From a virus, in IMG/VR virus record IMGVR_UViG_3300037137_001296, positions 1 to 24,081 of that record: DNA of 24,081 nt, one strand, 5' to 3'. A model generated the notes under the pieces. The model was not told the DNA's origin and ran no database searches. It saw only the letters and a program-made list of their open reading frames with translations. A program made the translations under genes and the position numbers. This document shows positions 4,530 through 11,629 of the stretch, piece after piece (position 1 is the stretch's first letter; each line of letters begins with the position of its first letter).

Positions 4530-6430
4530 TGTCCTTTCGCTTCGACCCACCTCGGTCTGATGAGCCGAACTACTACTTGTTCCCTGCTCCACCCCCTTAC
4601 CGTTTCTGGCTGAAAGGCACGAGGCTTATTGAGTTGCAGGGACGCCTCGACAGCGGCCAAGTACTCGAAGGCGCCGACTTCCTCGAATACAAACGGCTGC
4701 GCGGTAAGGAAGATTTCTTCTACTTCGCCAAGCACATCGTCGGCTTCAGTTGGTTGGAATGGGACTTGCATGGGCCGATCGCGTACGCGTGGTCCTGCGC
4801 CAACGGCACCCGCAATGGCAAGCAGCGATACGGGCGCTTCCGCCTAGGCGTGATCCCCCGAGCCCACCTCAAGACTTCGTTGATGACCCAGGCGTTCGCC
4901 ATGTGGCGTCTCGTGCGGGACCCCGAGGAACGCATCCTGATCTACACCAGCACGTTTGACTTTGCTGGCACGATCATGAACTACATTCGTACCACATTCG
5001 AGGGAGGCGGGAATCATGGACAGTTGTTCTTGCAATGCTATGGTGACATTATTCCCCGCCCCAACGACCGTTCAAAGTGGACAGCAAATGACATTACCAT
5101 TGTACGTCAGGGCGCCTTCTCTGATCCCTCCATCAAAGCCCGAGGTATCGGGTCTAGAGTCGTCGGTGGCCACCACACACTCCAACTTGTTGATGACCTC
5201 GTTGTCGAAGAACTCACCCGACAACAGATGGACAAAGCGATCCGAGAGCTAGATGGCCTTGATCCTCTATACCACAGTGTCGCTCTTGGTGAGCGCCGGT
5301 ACGTTGGGACTCCATGGGCTTTCTATGATCCTATCGTCTATATCTGCCGGTACTGGCGGGACGCTTTGGTGGTTAGGATACCCTGGCGCGACGCCAATAA
5401 GCAGCCCGTTTTCAAATACCGGGAGGCAGATCGCGCCTTGGGGCTTCCCAAAGACTCCTCCCTCAAGGAGTACACCGCCTATGCCGAAGGTATCAAGCGC
5501 CGGAACTCGTGGTTCTTCGCCTGTCAGTACGAATGCTACCCCCAATCCGAGGACGGCATCGGATTCCGCAAGGAATGGTTCAAGTATTTCAAGGTGGTGG
5601 CGGGCACGTTCATCGAATTGGACCGCGAGGAGAAGGAAACAGGCCGAAAGGTCCGCGCTGCGGAGTGCAACACCTTCATCTTGGTCGATCCCAACGTCAT
5701 TGACCCCCCTGGTTCCCGCACGGGCAACACGAACGTGGAGATTCGGCGCAAGGGGGACTTCGCAGCCTGGATTGTTCTATGCGTCTCCCCCGATAATAAC
5801 TGGTATATACCAAGGGTTATCCGTTGGCGGTGTAACGTGGACCAATTCCTTGCCCGGACCCACGAATTGGTCGCGTTATGGGCGCCAAAATGGGTCGCTA
5901 TCGAGCAAGTAGCCGCTCAACGCCTGTTTTTCCACCTGTTCACGCGAGACTTTCGCGATGGCAAGCCCAAATTCCAGATCATTCCCTGGGCAGGGGGCCA
6001 TGCCTCCAAGCCCGTGCGCATTAAGGGGCTGATTCCCTTCTACTCCAACGGGTTTGTGCACCACCGCGTGGCCGATCAGCCCGAAATCACCCAAGGCTTC
6101 AGTGATTTGGAGGGCGAATTGCTCGATGGGGAGGGCGCGGAGCATGATGACGCCTCTGACGCACTGTCCGCAGCCGTTCCTCTGGTCTACCCACCTGGCA
6201 AGGACCGCCCTGGACAACTCGATGCCGCCATTGCAGCCATCAAACAGGATGCGCACCTTCGTCGCCTCGATCCCAACTCCCGTGCCGAGGCAATCGCCTG
6301 GGCACGAAAGAAGCAGGGTGGTATTATCACGGGAGATATGCTACTAGCTGGAGCAAGTACCGAGGATGACGAAAGCGAGGACGAACTCACAGGGCTCGTC
6401 GATCGCCAAGCATGGGAGGCGCTACATTGA
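4529..6430 (+). CDS. terL: Terminase large subunit (packaging ATPase and nuclease)
   Basis: A 633-residue protein with the two-domain layout of large terminases. ATPase domain: a deviant Walker A, GVIPRAHLKTSL (residues 108-118), a Walker B, LVDDLV (220-225) with Asp222/Asp223, and a coupling-type motif YVGTPW (258-263). RNase H-like nuclease domain: acidic residues at Asp387 (ILVDPN), Glu459 (VAIEQ) and Asp544 in HDDASDAL. It pumps DNA into the prohead through the portal and cuts unit-length genomes. The length is typical of the family. The ATG shares a base with the upstream stop (TAATG) and has GGAGAG as ribosome-binding site. It is followed by a TGATG junction. The motif set is complete, so it is probably active. 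Confidence 0.95.
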   Translation: MSFRFDPPRSDEPNYYLFPAPPPYRFWLKGTRLIELQGRLDSGQVLEGADFLEYKRLRGKEDFFYFAKHIVGFSWLEWDLHGPIAYAWSCANGTRNGKQRYGRFRLGVIPRAHLKTSLMTQAFAMWRLVRDPEERILIYTSTFDFAGTIMNYIRTTFEGGGNHGQLFLQCYGDIIPRPNDRSKWTANDITIVRQGAFSDPSIKARGIGSRVVGGHHTLQLVDDLVVEELTRQQMDKAIRELDGLDPLYHSVALGERRYVGTPWAFYDPIVYICRYWRDALVVRIPWRDANKQPVFKYREADRALGLPKDSSLKEYTAYAEGIKRRNSWFFACQYECYPQSEDGIGFRKEWFKYFKVVAGTFIELDREEKETGRKVRAAECNTFILVDPNVIDPPGSRTGNTNVEIRRKGDFAAWIVLCVSPDNNWYIPRVIRWRCNVDQFLARTHELVALWAPKWVAIEQVAAQRLFFHLFTRDFRDGKPKFQIIPWAGGHASKPVRIKGLIPFYSNGFVHHRVADQPEITQGFSDLEGELLDGEGAEHDDASDALSAAVPLVYPPGKDRPGQLDAAIAAIKQDAHLRRLDPNSRAEAIAWARKKQGGIITGDMLLAGASTEDDESEDELTGLVDRQAWEALH

Positions 6431-6810
6431 TGTGGAAAGGATACAGTCGTGGCTACGCAGATGGAATCGAAAAAGGACGAGTTCAGATCCTTCAAGACTT
6501 TGAAAGAGTTCTTGCAGTATGTCGAGAAGAGTTGTCCGATGTGCGGCGAGATCGAGACTTGCAGATGCAGCGAGCCGACGCTGCCGCTGATCTTCTCCTA
6601 CACCACCTCGGTGCCAAAGCGATTTCACTCGTAGGCCAGCAGGAGGAAGCAGCCTCCCGTGCCCGTCAACTCGCTGCCGTACGGACATTGAGCAATCTCC
6701 CCGATCCAACTGAGGATCTACCCTACAACGATCCGCGAGGCACCTACCGCTCCGCGCGTGACGCTTCTCTCTTTGCCGATGGCGAAGATGTGAATAGCGC
6801 GGAGGGTTAG
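6430..6810 (+). CDS. Hypothetical protein between terminase and portal, 126 aa
   Basis: The ATG at 6430 shares the last base of the large terminase stop (TGATG) and is preceded by GGAGG with a 10-nt gap. An ATG 18 nt upstream contains that ribosome-binding site and is less likely. The N-terminus (GYSRGYADGIEKGR) and the following 60 residues are helical and charged, with coiled-coil character (EELSDVRRDRDLQMQRADAA). The C-terminus is polar and probably disordered. It ends in TAGTG, overlapping the portal start. The family is not recognised; small helical proteins at this position can be packaging or portal accessory factors. Codon third positions in its first half are unusually AT-rich, explained by the nested frame described separately. 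Confidence 0.7.
   Translation: MWKGYSRGYADGIEKGRVQILQDFERVLAVCREELSDVRRDRDLQMQRADAAADLLLHHLGAKAISLVGQQEEAASRARQLAAVRTLSNLPDPTEDLPYNDPRGTYRSARDASLFADGEDVNSAEG
6449..6634 (+). CDS. Nested overlapping ORF, Cys-motif protein, 61 aa (candidate)
   Basis: A 61-codon frame lying wholly inside the preceding gene in another reading frame. It starts at GTG (6449) with AAAGGA 8 nt upstream. The product is well formed: a charged helical N-terminus (KKDEFRSFKTLKEFLQYVEK) and then a CPMCGEIETCRC cluster that could bind a metal ion. A hand count gives G or C in the third position of about 47 of 61 codons. The overlapped part of the host frame has only about 29 of 68, while the rest of that gene has about 33 of 58. 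This suggests the nested frame is under coding constraint. The alternative is that only the longer frame is translated and the pattern is accidental. Confidence 0.5.
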   Translation: MATQMESKKDEFRSFKTLKEFLQYVEKSCPMCGEIETCRCSEPTLPLIFSYTTSVPKRFHS

Positions 6811-8840
6811 TGGATAAGGACAAGATCAAAGTCTTTCACGACAAGTCGATCTCGCGCATGCAGAAGGGGCGCGAGGCTGTCTTGCGTGCAGCCTACGAGA
6901 ACATCTTGTTCTGGCTGGACATTCAGTGGATTCGCTGGTCGGGTGCCGAGCAGACGTTCCTGCGCGCGAACACGGCGCGTGGTGTACCGCGCCCAGTCGA
7001 GAATGTCTACCGCCCCAAGCTGATGAAGCCCATCTCGCGGCTCTCCTCGATTGAGCCGTCACTTTCTTTCGCGCCAGGTAGTGAGCGAAAGGATGATCGG
7101 ATCACGGCAGATTCAGGACGTATGGTCCTGCACTACATCGAGAATGTCGTCAAGATCGAGAAGCTTCGTAACCGCCTCGCGTATCAAACCACGCTCTTTG
7201 GCAATGCATGGCTCATCAATGGCTACGATCCTGACGCGGGTCCACTCATCGACGTGGGCAAAGGCAAGATGGCGCCCCAAGGTGAGATTACCTCTGAGGT
7301 CGCCAACATCTTCGAGTTGATGTGTGACTACACCATTCCTGACATGGACCGCCAGCCTGTCATTGTGTGGCGCAAGATGCGTTCCCTCGAATGGGTCCGC
7401 GAGCACTACCCCGAGGCCAAGGTTCGGGAGGAAGATACGGCTGCCCAGTCGAGTGACATGGGCATGACCATGCTCCAAAACATTGTGCGTCTCCAACCCA
7501 CGCTCGTGTCGATCGTAGGATCGAGCGCGCAGTTCTCTCGCTCCGTCATTGTCGATGACGTGTACGCGCTTCCCTGTCGTGACTTTCCCGAGGGCTTGCT
7601 CGCGCGTGTGGTCGGTGACGATGCCGAGGTTGTCGAGAACAAACCACTCCCCTTCCACTACGGTACACTCGACAAGCGCGGTAAGGTGTTTCTCCCGGCT
7701 GTCCACTTTGGTTACGATGAAGTCCCAGGAGCCCTCCTATGTACTACCCCGGCCAACTCACTGAAAGAGCCGCAACGTCAGCGGAACAAGCTCATTTCAC
7801 ACATTCTCCTCTACTTCGCGCGTTCTGCGAATGGTGTCTGGGCTGTCCCCGAGAATGCCGATGTATCAACTATCGGAGGGACGGAAGGTGTCGTCATCCG
7901 GTATACTGCAAACTCTACCGGTGGTGGCGCACCCCAACGTCTCAGCGGCGACACGCTCCCAAGTACGTTTGCGGAACGGCTCAACCAGATCGACAAGACG
8001 ATGGACGACATCATCACGGTGGGGGATCTGGCCGACAAATTCCCCCGAGCGGACTCGGCCGTATTCATTAACACGGTCATCGAGCAACAGCAGCAACAAC
8101 TTGGTCCGGTGTTCAAGCGGTGGGGTCAGTCGTGGGTAGACTTCGCGACGCAGGCATTCCACATCTTCCGCAACTTCGCGCCCGAGGAAGTATTCTACAA
8201 GATCAAGGGTGAGGAGGCCCGATGGTCGTTCAAGAAGATTGCCACTGCCGAATTGTGCGGTGGAATCGACATCCGGGTCGAGTCGAACTCGCTCCAGCCC
8301 AAGACCCTACTCCAACACAAAGCCGCCTACGAGCAAATGGCAAACCTCCTGCCCATGCTCTTGCAGGACCCTGATGTCCAGTTGAAGTACGCCCGCGTCA
8401 TTGGGGCGGTCGAACTCATGGAGGGGTTGGAGGCTGACGACAACCAGATTGCTCGTGAGCACGATGCTCTCATCGAATGGGCCAAGCAGTTCTTCAACAT
8501 GGAGACGGGCGAGCTACTCCCGAATGTGGACCCCGAGGACCCGGCGCTCACCATGCCGATCCATGTCGATCAGGACTTTGACAACCACGCTCTCCACCTC
8601 CAGCGCCACCGTGAATGGTGCTTGAGCGAGGAGTTCCAGGGCCTGCCCCTCAGTGTGCAAGATGCGTTCCGTGCCATGCACTATAGAGTGCATGCTCAGT
8701 TGTTTGCTATGCAGCAAGCCGCAGCCGCAGCGCCGCAAGGCAGCGGAGGCGAAGGCGACGCCCAGGGCAAAGACAAAGGCGAGGGTGGGGGCGGCGCGGA
8801 CAAAATGGAGTCAGGTAAGCCTGGGAAACCAGGCTCTTGA
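6810..8840 (+). CDS. Portal protein
   Basis: A 676-residue protein directly after the terminase genes, with size, order and composition expected of a podovirus-type portal. It forms the dodecameric ring at one vertex through which the terminase pumps DNA and to which the neck attaches. The N-terminus is helical and aromatic (ILFWLDIQWIRWSG), followed by a conserved-looking NVYRPKLMKPISRLSS stretch. The centre is mixed alpha/beta. A helical region with a Gln run lies near residue 430 (VIEQQQQQLGPVFKRWG), as in the crown/stem region of portals. The last 50 residues are Gly/Lys/Ala-rich and disordered. The start is GTG at 6810 with GGAGGG 4-5 nt upstream, overlapping the previous stop. The stop at 8840 lies within the next promoter. 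Confidence 0.85.
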   Translation: MDKDKIKVFHDKSISRMQKGREAVLRAAYENILFWLDIQWIRWSGAEQTFLRANTARGVPRPVENVYRPKLMKPISRLSSIEPSLSFAPGSERKDDRITADSGRMVLHYIENVVKIEKLRNRLAYQTTLFGNAWLINGYDPDAGPLIDVGKGKMAPQGEITSEVANIFELMCDYTIPDMDRQPVIVWRKMRSLEWVREHYPEAKVREEDTAAQSSDMGMTMLQNIVRLQPTLVSIVGSSAQFSRSVIVDDVYALPCRDFPEGLLARVVGDDAEVVENKPLPFHYGTLDKRGKVFLPAVHFGYDEVPGALLCTTPANSLKEPQRQRNKLISHILLYFARSANGVWAVPENADVSTIGGTEGVVIRYTANSTGGGAPQRLSGDTLPSTFAERLNQIDKTMDDIITVGDLADKFPRADSAVFINTVIEQQQQQLGPVFKRWGQSWVDFATQAFHIFRNFAPEEVFYKIKGEEARWSFKKIATAELCGGIDIRVESNSLQPKTLLQHKAAYEQMANLLPMLLQDPDVQLKYARVIGAVELMEGLEADDNQIAREHDALIEWAKQFFNMETGELLPNVDPEDPALTMPIHVDQDFDNHALHLQRHREWCLSEEFQGLPLSVQDAFRAMHYRVHAQLFAMQQAAAAAPQGSGGEGDAQGKDKGEGGGGADKMESGKPGKPGS

Positions 8841-8865
8841 CAGTCCTCACAGTGTTTGGTAGGGT
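8837..8865 (+). promoter_or_regulatory. Promoter inside the head module, predicted leaderless
   Basis: TTGACA (8837-8842), a 17-nt spacer and TAGGGT (8860-8865), with the ATG at 8874 lying 8 nt further on. The TTGA of the -35 box overlaps the portal stop codon. The end of the spacer and the -10 region (GTGTTTGG, then TAGGGTAAAAC) match the promoter at 3803 in register: the same 9-nt gap after TTGACA, then GTGTTYKG, TANNGTANAAC. It would give extra transcription of the scaffold and capsid genes. Confidence 0.65.
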
Positions 8866-8873
8866 AAAACACA

Positions 8874-9260
8874 ATGGCTGGGATTGAGTATGGTCAATCA
8901 GAAGCTGAGAAGCAGGGTCAGACCGGCACGCCACAACCTGGCGCAATGCTTTCTGGACCCAATGGACCTCTCGCCTTCATGGGATCTACTCCTGGTATCG
9001 GCCCAAACTCACCACAGGCTCTTGCCGGGGCAGCGGGCGCCGTTGCACCAGGATTCGTCCCGCCCACGATACAAGGCGCTGGAGGCCCCCAGTTTGGCTC
9101 TAGCGCCGTTAGAAAAGAACAAGCGAGTGTACGCGCACCCGGCTTGACCTTCGCAGCCCTGGCCCAGCCAGGGGCGCCTAGAAGCAACAAACCACTCGCG
9201 CCAAAAGAGCCGAGTGTCAATCTTACAAAACCAGAATACCCGCTAGGAGGCGGTGCATGA
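8874..9260 (+). CDS. Gly/Pro/Ala-rich hypothetical protein, 128 aa
   Basis: Low-complexity protein dominated by Gly, Pro, Ala, Gln and Ser (GNGPLAF-like and GAAGAVAPGF-like stretches), without a clear folded core; probably disordered. The ATG is 8 nt after a -10 box and has only a weak AGGGT upstream, so a leaderless start is likely. Its stop overlaps the next ATG (ATGA). Position after the portal suggests a minor head or assembly protein. The disordered Gly-rich tail of the portal just upstream has similar composition. The family is not recognised. Confidence 0.6.
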   Translation: MAGIEYGQSEAEKQGQTGTPQPGAMLSGPNGPLAFMGSTPGIGPNSPQALAGAAGAVAPGFVPPTIQGAGGPQFGSSAVRKEQASVRAPGLTFAALAQPGAPRSNKPLAPKEPSVNLTKPEYPLGGGA

Positions 9261-9487
9261 GTAAGTTTGGACTCACCCGTGTTACGTATGACGGAGATCG
9301 GTGTGTTGTTATCGCTGGCTCCGTGTCTGAAGCGGTCCTCGAAGGAGCGGTCAAGGTGGAACCTGTGGCATCCCCTGGGCGCCCTCTCCGCATTGTTCGT
9401 AAACCTGATGCTCCAGCCGCCACAGTGGAGTCGCTCACACAGCCCGCAGTCGATGCGGTAAAGGAAGGAAAGTCAGATGGCAAGTAA
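9257..9487 (+). CDS. Hypothetical protein, 76 aa
   Basis: Starts at ATG 9257, overlapping the previous stop by 4 nt, with GGAGG 8 nt upstream. The first 50 residues look like a small beta domain (LTRVTYDGDRCVVIAGSV, then GAVKVEPV, PLRIVRK), followed by a polar tail. Unrecognised; it sits in a run of very small genes between portal and scaffold that may encode minor virion components. Confidence 0.65.
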   Translation: MSKFGLTRVTYDGDRCVVIAGSVSEAVLEGAVKVEPVASPGRPLRIVRKPDAPAATVESLTQPAVDAVKEGKSDGK

Positions 9488-9749
9488 TGCATTTACTGTT
9501 GTGACCAATGACGCGCGGGCCGCGAAAGTTACCGGCATGCAGCGTCATGAGATGCAGGAGGCCCAACCGGGAACCGGCAAGGAAACCAAGGTGATTTTCG
9601 ATGAGCGCGGGCTTATCGCGGTGATCGGGCGGGGTGAAACCAATCCACTCATTACCTATAAAGCCCTGAACAATGCTGCGGGCGTTCTCTGCTACATCTA
9701 TCCCAACGCTGCCGGGAATGGTGTGCTCTGCTCGACGGTGAAGCCGTGA
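9477..9749 (+). CDS. Small beta-rich hypothetical protein, 90 aa
   Basis: ATG at 9477 with AAGGAAAG upstream, overlapping the previous gene by 11 nt. The sequence is strand-rich (TKVIFDERGLIAVIGRG, GVLCYIYPN, GVLCSTV) and Gly/Asn-containing, like small phage capsid-decoration or head-fibre proteins, but no family is recognised. The stop overlaps the next GTG (GTGA). The location in the head module is the only functional clue. Confidence 0.65.
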   Translation: MASNAFTVVTNDARAAKVTGMQRHEMQEAQPGTGKETKVIFDERGLIAVIGRGETNPLITYKALNNAAGVLCYIYPNAAGNGVLCSTVKP

Positions 9750-10036
9750 ACCGCCTTGTGGTTGTGACCCTCGTCCTGTTCCTTGGTGCTGCAAGCGCCG
9801 AGGCTCAGGTGTCTCGTCCCAATCCCACTACGACCCCACAACCCGATACCATCGGCGTGGGTGGTGGTGGCTTCGGCTTGCCGAAACCTTCGTCAGCGCC
9901 GACGTGTGGCAACACGGATGCGAAGTTGTATGGTGATCCAACTGGCTGCATCTATGCGTGTGCAGACGGTAGTGTCTCGATTCTCAAAGGAATTAGCTGC
10001 GCGTTTCCAACTCCGTCAGCCACTGCCACACCGTAA
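9746..10036 (+). CDS. Secreted small protein with Cys pairs and Thr-Pro tail, 96 aa
   Basis: Starts at GTG 9746 in a GTGA overlap. Residues 1-20 (MNRLVVVTLVLFLGAASAEA) are a classical signal peptide: basic N-terminus, hydrophobic core and an AxA-type site before Gln21. The mature part has a Pro/Thr and Gly-rich segment (GVGGGGFGLPKP), then four Cys (near residues 54, 68, 72 and 84) that could form disulfides, and ends with TPSATATP. The Thr-Pro tail resembles, in miniature, the tracts of the two secreted proteins at the right end of the window. An exported product in a head gene run is unexpected; a surface or periplasmic role (for example altering host receptors) is speculation. Confidence 0.7.
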   Translation: MNRLVVVTLVLFLGAASAEAQVSRPNPTTTPQPDTIGVGGGGFGLPKPSSAPTCGNTDAKLYGDPTGCIYACADGSVSILKGISCAFPTPSATATP

Positions 10037-10039
10037 CGC

Positions 10040-10264
10040 ATGGAAGCTGGGCCGACATTTGGAGCACTCATGAACCAGCCTGGACCTCAGAGTGCAGCCC
10101 CCACCCCTATTGTGGGTGGGGGTACCATCTTGCCAGATGCGGCACAGAACGTCATCAAGACTGCTCCCGTGCAACAGGCGCGCATAGCGTACATGGGAGC
10201 ACTCGAAGCCATGAAGAAGCTTGCACACAACCTTGCACGGGAGCGCAACGCCAATGAGTACTAG
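10040..10264 (+). CDS. Hypothetical protein, 74 aa
   Basis: Begins 4 nt after the previous stop, without a clear ribosome-binding site, so probably translated by coupling. The N-terminal half is Pro/Gly/Ala-rich (PGPQSAAPTPIVGGGT) and the C-terminal half is an amphipathic helix (QQARIAYMGALEAMKKLAHNLARERN). Unrecognised. The Gly/Pro part is encoded by a strong DNA inverted repeat, listed separately. Confidence 0.6.
   Translation: MEAGPTFGALMNQPGPQSAAPTPIVGGGTILPDAAQNVIKTAPVQQARIAYMGALEAMKKLAHNLARERNANEY
10098..10122 (+). other. GC-only hairpin inside a small coding gene
   Basis: CCCCCACCC and GGGTGGGGG form a perfect 9-bp stem with a 7-nt loop (CTATTGT), inside the gene at 10040-10264 (codons for PTPIVGGG). 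Such a stem could slow ribosomes or polymerase; there is no T-run. Confidence 0.4.
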
Positions 10265-10691
10265 CCTTCGCATTCGGTACTTCGTGGACATCGGGGGCCA
10301 GCCCTACCCGTTTGCGAATCCGTTCACCCTTCAATCGTTGGATGTGGACCCTGATCCTCTGATCTATCAGGTTGCGGTCCCCGTCAGTACCACGTCAACG
10401 ATCTGGCTCAATACGTACCCCATCACCACGCTCGACATGATCGTGGTGCAATCCGACATTGCGGTGAACCTTGAAATCGTCGTGGGTTCAGACGCACAAC
10501 ACTTCACCCTCCCCGTCCTCGCAGGCGGGTGGCCGACCATTGTACCGGGTGGTCAGTGCTATGCAGGGCAGACCGGTGCACAGAGTGCTTTCACCAGTGG
10601 AACGTTGCAGGAAATCACGCGCATCAATGCGCACAATGCTGACACACTCAACATTGCAAATGTGAGTGTGTTGATCGCTAAGGCCGCGTAG
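10254..10691 (+). CDS. Beta-rich virion protein candidate, 145 aa
   Basis: The ATG at 10254 overlaps the previous gene by 11 nt and has GGGAG about 10 nt upstream; a TTG upstream is less likely. The protein is almost entirely predicted beta: alternating hydrophobic strands (LRIRYFVDIGGQPYPF, STTSTIWLNTYPITT, IVVQSDIAVNLEIVVG, TLNIANVSVLIAKAA). This resembles single-domain jelly-roll or Ig-like proteins that decorate capsids. No specific family is recognised. It is the last gene before the scaffold. Confidence 0.65.
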   Translation: MSTSLRIRYFVDIGGQPYPFANPFTLQSLDVDPDPLIYQVAVPVSTTSTIWLNTYPITTLDMIVVQSDIAVNLEIVVGSDAQHFTLPVLAGGWPTIVPGGQCYAGQTGAQSAFTSGTLQEITRINAHNADTLNIANVSVLIAKAA

Positions 10692-10730
10692 GACCGCAGA
10701 TCCTTCACGGACCTCACTAAAGGAGACGGT

Positions 10731-11606
10731 ATGGCAAAGCACACGAGTGACGAGGATACCAAAGACATCGACCTTGAGGGCGATGACGATGGAGTAGGCA
10801 AGCGCAGCGAAGCGGACATCGAAGGCCAGAAGGCCGATGGTGCCAATGATGATGGCGAGCAGGACCGTGACGCCGACGATACGGGCGACGCCAAGTCAGA
10901 CGACACCGCAGGTTTCCGCAAGCGTCTCGCGAGGCTTACGGCTCAGCGCAATGATGCACGACAGAAAGCGGCAGACCGTGAGGTACTAGCTGCACGCGTT
11001 CGTGCGTACGAACAGCGCGAGTTGGACCAGATCACTAAGCAGGAGAAGGAACGCAGCCGTACACCCGAGGCCATGAAGGCCGAGGAACGTCGGCAAGCAA
11101 TTCGAGAGATGATGGAGGAGGGAATTGGGCGGGGTGCCCTGGATGACATCGCAGAACTTCGCGCTGAACGCCAGACCACCAAGGAATCCTATGCCCACCA
11201 GGGTATCAGTTATCTCAAGAGTGAACTAGAGGATCATGGGATTACCATTACAGACACCGCCATGCTCCGCTGGGAACGTGCCGTGGGGAGCGAGTTGGCC
11301 GAGGACGCATCGTTGCATGCCGCGTTCCGACGCCCGGGCTCTCAGCAAGCTGCGATTCAAGAAGCCTTCAAGCGCGTGCGAGATGGCCTCGCCAACCCTG
11401 CCATTGAACAGCAGGGCGGCAAGCCACTCGAACGCATTGAACGAAACCGACAAGCCGTGCTCGGCAGTGGATCACGCGATAGTATCGCGGAGCCGACACA
11501 TGACCCGAAACCACCCAAGAACCTCACTGGGCGTCCCTTGCAGGATTGGTGGGACGCACAACGCGACAAGCTGTGGGCCGAGTTGAACGCAGCCGATCGC
11601 GGGTAA
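10731..11606 (+). CDS. Scaffolding protein (putative)
   Basis: A 291-residue, highly charged protein directly upstream of the major capsid gene, the usual site of the scaffold. Residues 1-60 are very acidic and low-complexity (Asp/Glu/Gly/Lys). Residues about 60-165 are a long charged helical region (FRKRLARLTAQRNDAR to ELRAERQTTKES), probably coiled coil. The C-terminal part contains a PLQDWWDAQRDKLW stretch that could be the capsid-binding end. Scaffolds shape the procapsid and leave or are degraded before maturation. The ATG follows AAAGGAG, a strong site, fitting high expression. No sequence signature proves the role; it rests on position, charge and length. Confidence 0.75.
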   Translation: MAKHTSDEDTKDIDLEGDDDGVGKRSEADIEGQKADGANDDGEQDRDADDTGDAKSDDTAGFRKRLARLTAQRNDARQKAADREVLAARVRAYEQRELDQITKQEKERSRTPEAMKAEERRQAIREMMEEGIGRGALDDIAELRAERQTTKESYAHQGISYLKSELEDHGITITDTAMLRWERAVGSELAEDASLHAAFRRPGSQQAAIQEAFKRVRDGLANPAIEQQGGKPLERIERNRQAVLGSGSRDSIAEPTHDPKPPKNLTGRPLQDWWDAQRDKLWAELNAADRG

Positions 11607-11629
11607 GGTAACCGGGCAAGGAGAAAACA

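Noticed and set aside
5253-5912. A 219-codon plus-strand frame inside the large terminase gene
   Set aside because: It lies in another frame of a gene with all catalytic motifs intact and its composition is Ser/Pro/Arg-rich and random-looking.
7113-7706. A 197-codon minus-strand frame in the portal gene
   Set aside because: Shadow of the portal codon pattern; the plus-strand frame is continuous and has strong start signals.
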